Source: JABIRQ01 sp963583595 (GTDB taxonomy: Bacteria > Pseudomonadota > Alphaproteobacteria > CADEGL01). Taken from it: 6,802 bases of DNA. Made by a program: the position numbers and the translations under genes. The stretch is from positions 1 to 6,802 of the forward strand of contig CAUZWC010000170.1 in the NCBI GenBank assembly GCA_963583595.1, given 5' to 3'. Positions 5,214 through 6,802 of the stretch are shown here, one piece after another. The notes under the pieces are model-generated. The model had not been told where the DNA came from. It did not search any database and saw only the letters and a program-made list of their open reading frames with translations. Within the stretch, counting starts at the first letter, position 1, and each line of letters begins with the position of its first letter.

Positions 5214-6002
5214 CTATTTCGCCGTGAGTCCGGCATCGACCGGAATCGACGCGCCGGTGATCTGGCTCGCCGTATCCGTGCACAGGAAAGCAACGACGGC
5301 GCCGATCTGCTCCTTGGTCACGAATTTCTTGGTCGGATGGGAATTGACCATCCGTTCCATCGCCTCGTCATAGGAAATGCCGTCCTGCTGGGCCCGCACC
5401 TCGATCTGCGGGCGCGACATGCCGGTCAGCACCCAGCCGGGACAGATGGCGTTGCAGGTGATGCCGTCCTCCGCCGTCTCCAGCGCGACCGCCTTGGTCA
5501 GGCCGACGACCCCGTGCTTGGCCGCGCTATAGGCCGGCTTCTTGGCCGAGCCGCGCAGCCCGCTCGTCGAGGAGGTGTTGATGATGCGGCCCCAGCCCCG
5601 TTCCTTCATGCCCGGCAGGGCAGCGCGGATGGCGAGGAAGGGTGCCGTGAGCAGGATGGCGATCTGGGTGTCCCAGCGCTCGACCGGGAAATGCTCGGTC
5701 AGAGCGACATGCTGGATGCCCGCGTTGTTGCACAGGATATCGACCGAGCCCCAGCGCGCCTCGGTGCGCGTCACCAGGCCCGCGACATCCTCCGGGTCCA
5801 TCAGGTCGGCGGGATCGTAGGCCACTTCGACCCCGGCCTCCTCGGCGATGCGCGTGCGCAGCGCCTCGATCTCATCCTTGTCGCCGAACCCGTTGAGAAC
5901 GACCTTGGCCCCCGCCTTGGAGAGGGCCTCGGCCATGCCGATGCCCATGCCGCTGGTCGAGCCGGTGACAATCGCCACCCGGCCTTCGAGATATCTGCTC
6001 AT
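5214..6002 (-). CDS. SDR-family oxidoreductase, 3-hydroxybutyrate dehydrogenase paralogue with altered active site
   Basis: 262 residues, colinear with the neighbouring BdhA. TGSTSGMG (13-20), CNNAG (91-95), Ser145, Tyr158 and Lys162 are present, as are the pocket residues Gln97, Lys155 and Gln199. Two active-site positions differ. The tetrad Asn at 117 is Leu (codon CTG at 5652-5654, in QIAILLTA where BdhA has LAINLTA), and the substrate-contact His at 147 is Ser. The C-terminal DGGW is DAGL. Loss of the Asn should disturb the proton relay, so the enzyme may be slow, act on another 3-hydroxy acid, or have a structural role, for example in a mixed tetramer; this is inference. The frame is intact and has a strong GGAGGAG site (6012-6018), so it is not a decaying pseudogene. 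It starts 25 nt after the next SDR gene and is surely co-transcribed with it. Confidence 0.9.
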   Translation of the reverse strand: MSRYLEGRVAIVTGSTSGMGIGMAEALSKAGAKVVLNGFGDKDEIEALRTRIAEEAGVEVAYDPADLMDPEDVAGLVTRTEARWGSVDILCNNAGIQHVALTEHFPVERWDTQIAILLTAPFLAIRAALPGMKERGWGRIINTSSTSGLRGSAKKPAYSAAKHGVVGLTKAVALETAEDGITCNAICPGWVLTGMSRPQIEVRAQQDGISYDEAMERMVNSHPTKKFVTKEQIGAVVAFLCTDTASQITGASIPVDAGLTAK

Positions 6003-6027
6003 GCTTTCTCTCTCCTCCCCGGGGTAC

Positions 6028-6802
6028 TCATTTCGCCGTCCAGGCGCCGTCGATCGGCAGGGCCGCGCCGGTGATCTGGCTCGCCGCGTCCGAGCACAGG
6101 AACAGGGCCAGGGCGGCGATATGGTTGCGGTCGATCAGGCGCCAGCTCGGCTGGGTCGGCGAGACGAGCTGCTTGAGCCCCTCGTCCCAGGCCAGGCCCG
6201 TGCGCGCCATGAAGGTGTCGATGGTGTTCATCGAGAATTCGGTGTCGATCCAGCCCGGGCAGATCGCATTGCAGGTGATCCCGTCCTCGGCCGTCTCCAG
6301 GGCGATCACCTTGGTCAGGCCGGCCAGGGCATGCTTGGTGGCGACATAGGGCGCGTCGTTCGGCGTGCCGACAAGGCCCAGGGCCGAGGCGGTGTTGACG
6401 ATGCGGCCCCAGCCGCGCGCCTTCATCCCCGGCAAGGCGGCACGCGAGGCGCGGAAGGCGGCCGTGACATTGACCGCGATGCAGCGGTCCCATTCCTCGT
6501 CCGTCAATTCTTCGAGCGGGCGGATGTATTCGACCCCTGCATTGTTGGCCAGGATATCGACCCCGCCATGGGCCGCCTCGGCATCGCGCAGCAGCCTTTC
6601 GGCCTCACCCCCGTCGCTCAGATCCGCTGGGTCGTAGCGATGGGCGACACCATGCGCCTCCTCGAGTTCCGCCATCACGGCCCCGATGTCCTCGGCATCG
6701 CGGAAGCCGTTGAAGGTGATCGCGCAGCCCTCCGCCGCGAAAGCCCGCGCCATCGCCAGGCCCAGGCCGCTGGTCGAGCCGGTGATCACGGCCGCGCGGC
6801 CG
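6028..6802 (-). CDS. SDR-family oxidoreductase, third BdhA paralogue with replaced substrate pocket (5' end outside window)
   Basis: 257 residues are visible. Reading continues upstream of the internal GTG at 6789 through GRAAVITG to the right edge, and comparison with the paralogue suggests about 6 N-terminal residues are missing. In the paralogue numbering it has TGSTSGLG (13-20), NNAG (92-95) and a complete tetrad Asn117, Ser145, Tyr158, Lys162, so it should be catalytically competent. All four positions that hold the carboxylate of 3-hydroxybutyrate in BdhA are changed: Gln97 to Glu, His147 to Leu, Lys155 to Asp, Gln199 to Thr. The lid region (196-228) is also different (MNTIDTFMARTG and following). 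Arg40 after strand 2, where the others have Gly, might affect cofactor choice. The natural substrate is therefore probably not D-3-hydroxybutyrate; an automatic annotation as 3-hydroxybutyrate dehydrogenase would be doubtful. It is the upstream member of the SDR pair. Confidence 0.9.
   Translation of the reverse strand, partial: GRAAVITGSTSGLGLAMARAFAAEGCAITFNGFRDAEDIGAVMAELEEAHGVAHRYDPADLSDGGEAERLLRDAEAAHGGVDILANNAGVEYIRPLEELTDEEWDRCIAVNVTAAFRASRAALPGMKARGWGRIVNTASALGLVGTPNDAPYVATKHALAGLTKVIALETAEDGITCNAICPGWIDTEFSMNTIDTFMARTGLAWDEGLKQLVSPTQPSWRLIDRNHIAALALFLCSDAASQITGAALPIDGAWTAK

Overview
The window is GC-rich, gene-dense DNA with Shine-Dalgarno-led genes and tight minus-strand operons. 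The gene families (class A Hsp20, MetY-type sulfhydrylase, a short HPFNPP-type 3-hydroxyacyl dehydrogenase, several PhaB/BdhA-like SDRs) and the two kinds of palindromic intergenic repeat suggest a chromosomal segment of an alphaproteobacterium, perhaps Rhodospirillales or Hyphomicrobiales. The genus cannot be fixed from sequence reading alone. No mobile element, tRNA, rRNA or CRISPR array is visible.

Layout, left to right. (1) The plus strand carries the C-terminal 92 residues of a small heat shock protein (1-279), cut by the window edge, then a hairpin terminator (311-340) shared by convergent transcription. (2) A minus-strand operon (343-3896) reads, in transcription order: metY (O-acetylhomoserine sulfhydrylase), an alpha/beta hydrolase, a hotdog-fold thioesterase, and a 313-residue 3-hydroxyacyl/L-carnitine-dehydrogenase-like enzyme. 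The first three are separated by only 4 nt each. (3) A 393-nt intergenic stretch (3897-4289) holds a UUCG-loop terminator on the minus strand, a cluster of small hairpins, and a mosaic palindromic repeat. (4) Three minus-strand SDR genes of the 3-hydroxybutyrate dehydrogenase family follow (4290-5081, 5214-6002 and 6028 to the right edge). The first two are separated by a 22-bp-armed inverted repeat.

How the genes may work together. One SDR (4290-5081) keeps every residue I recognise from structurally studied D-3-hydroxybutyrate dehydrogenase. Its two neighbours are divergent: one has lost the catalytic-tetrad Asn but keeps most of the carboxylate-binding pocket. The other keeps the tetrad but has replaced all four carboxylate-binding positions, two of them with acidic residues. 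With the carnitine-dehydrogenase-like enzyme and its thioesterase nearby, the region looks like a cluster for oxidising short 3-hydroxy acids. The pocket changes suggest substrates beyond 3-hydroxybutyrate. Placing metY at the head of the second operon is an unexplained link to sulfur amino-acid metabolism. No clearly new multi-gene system is proven. The best leads are the diverged SDR pair and the structured segment upstream of metY.
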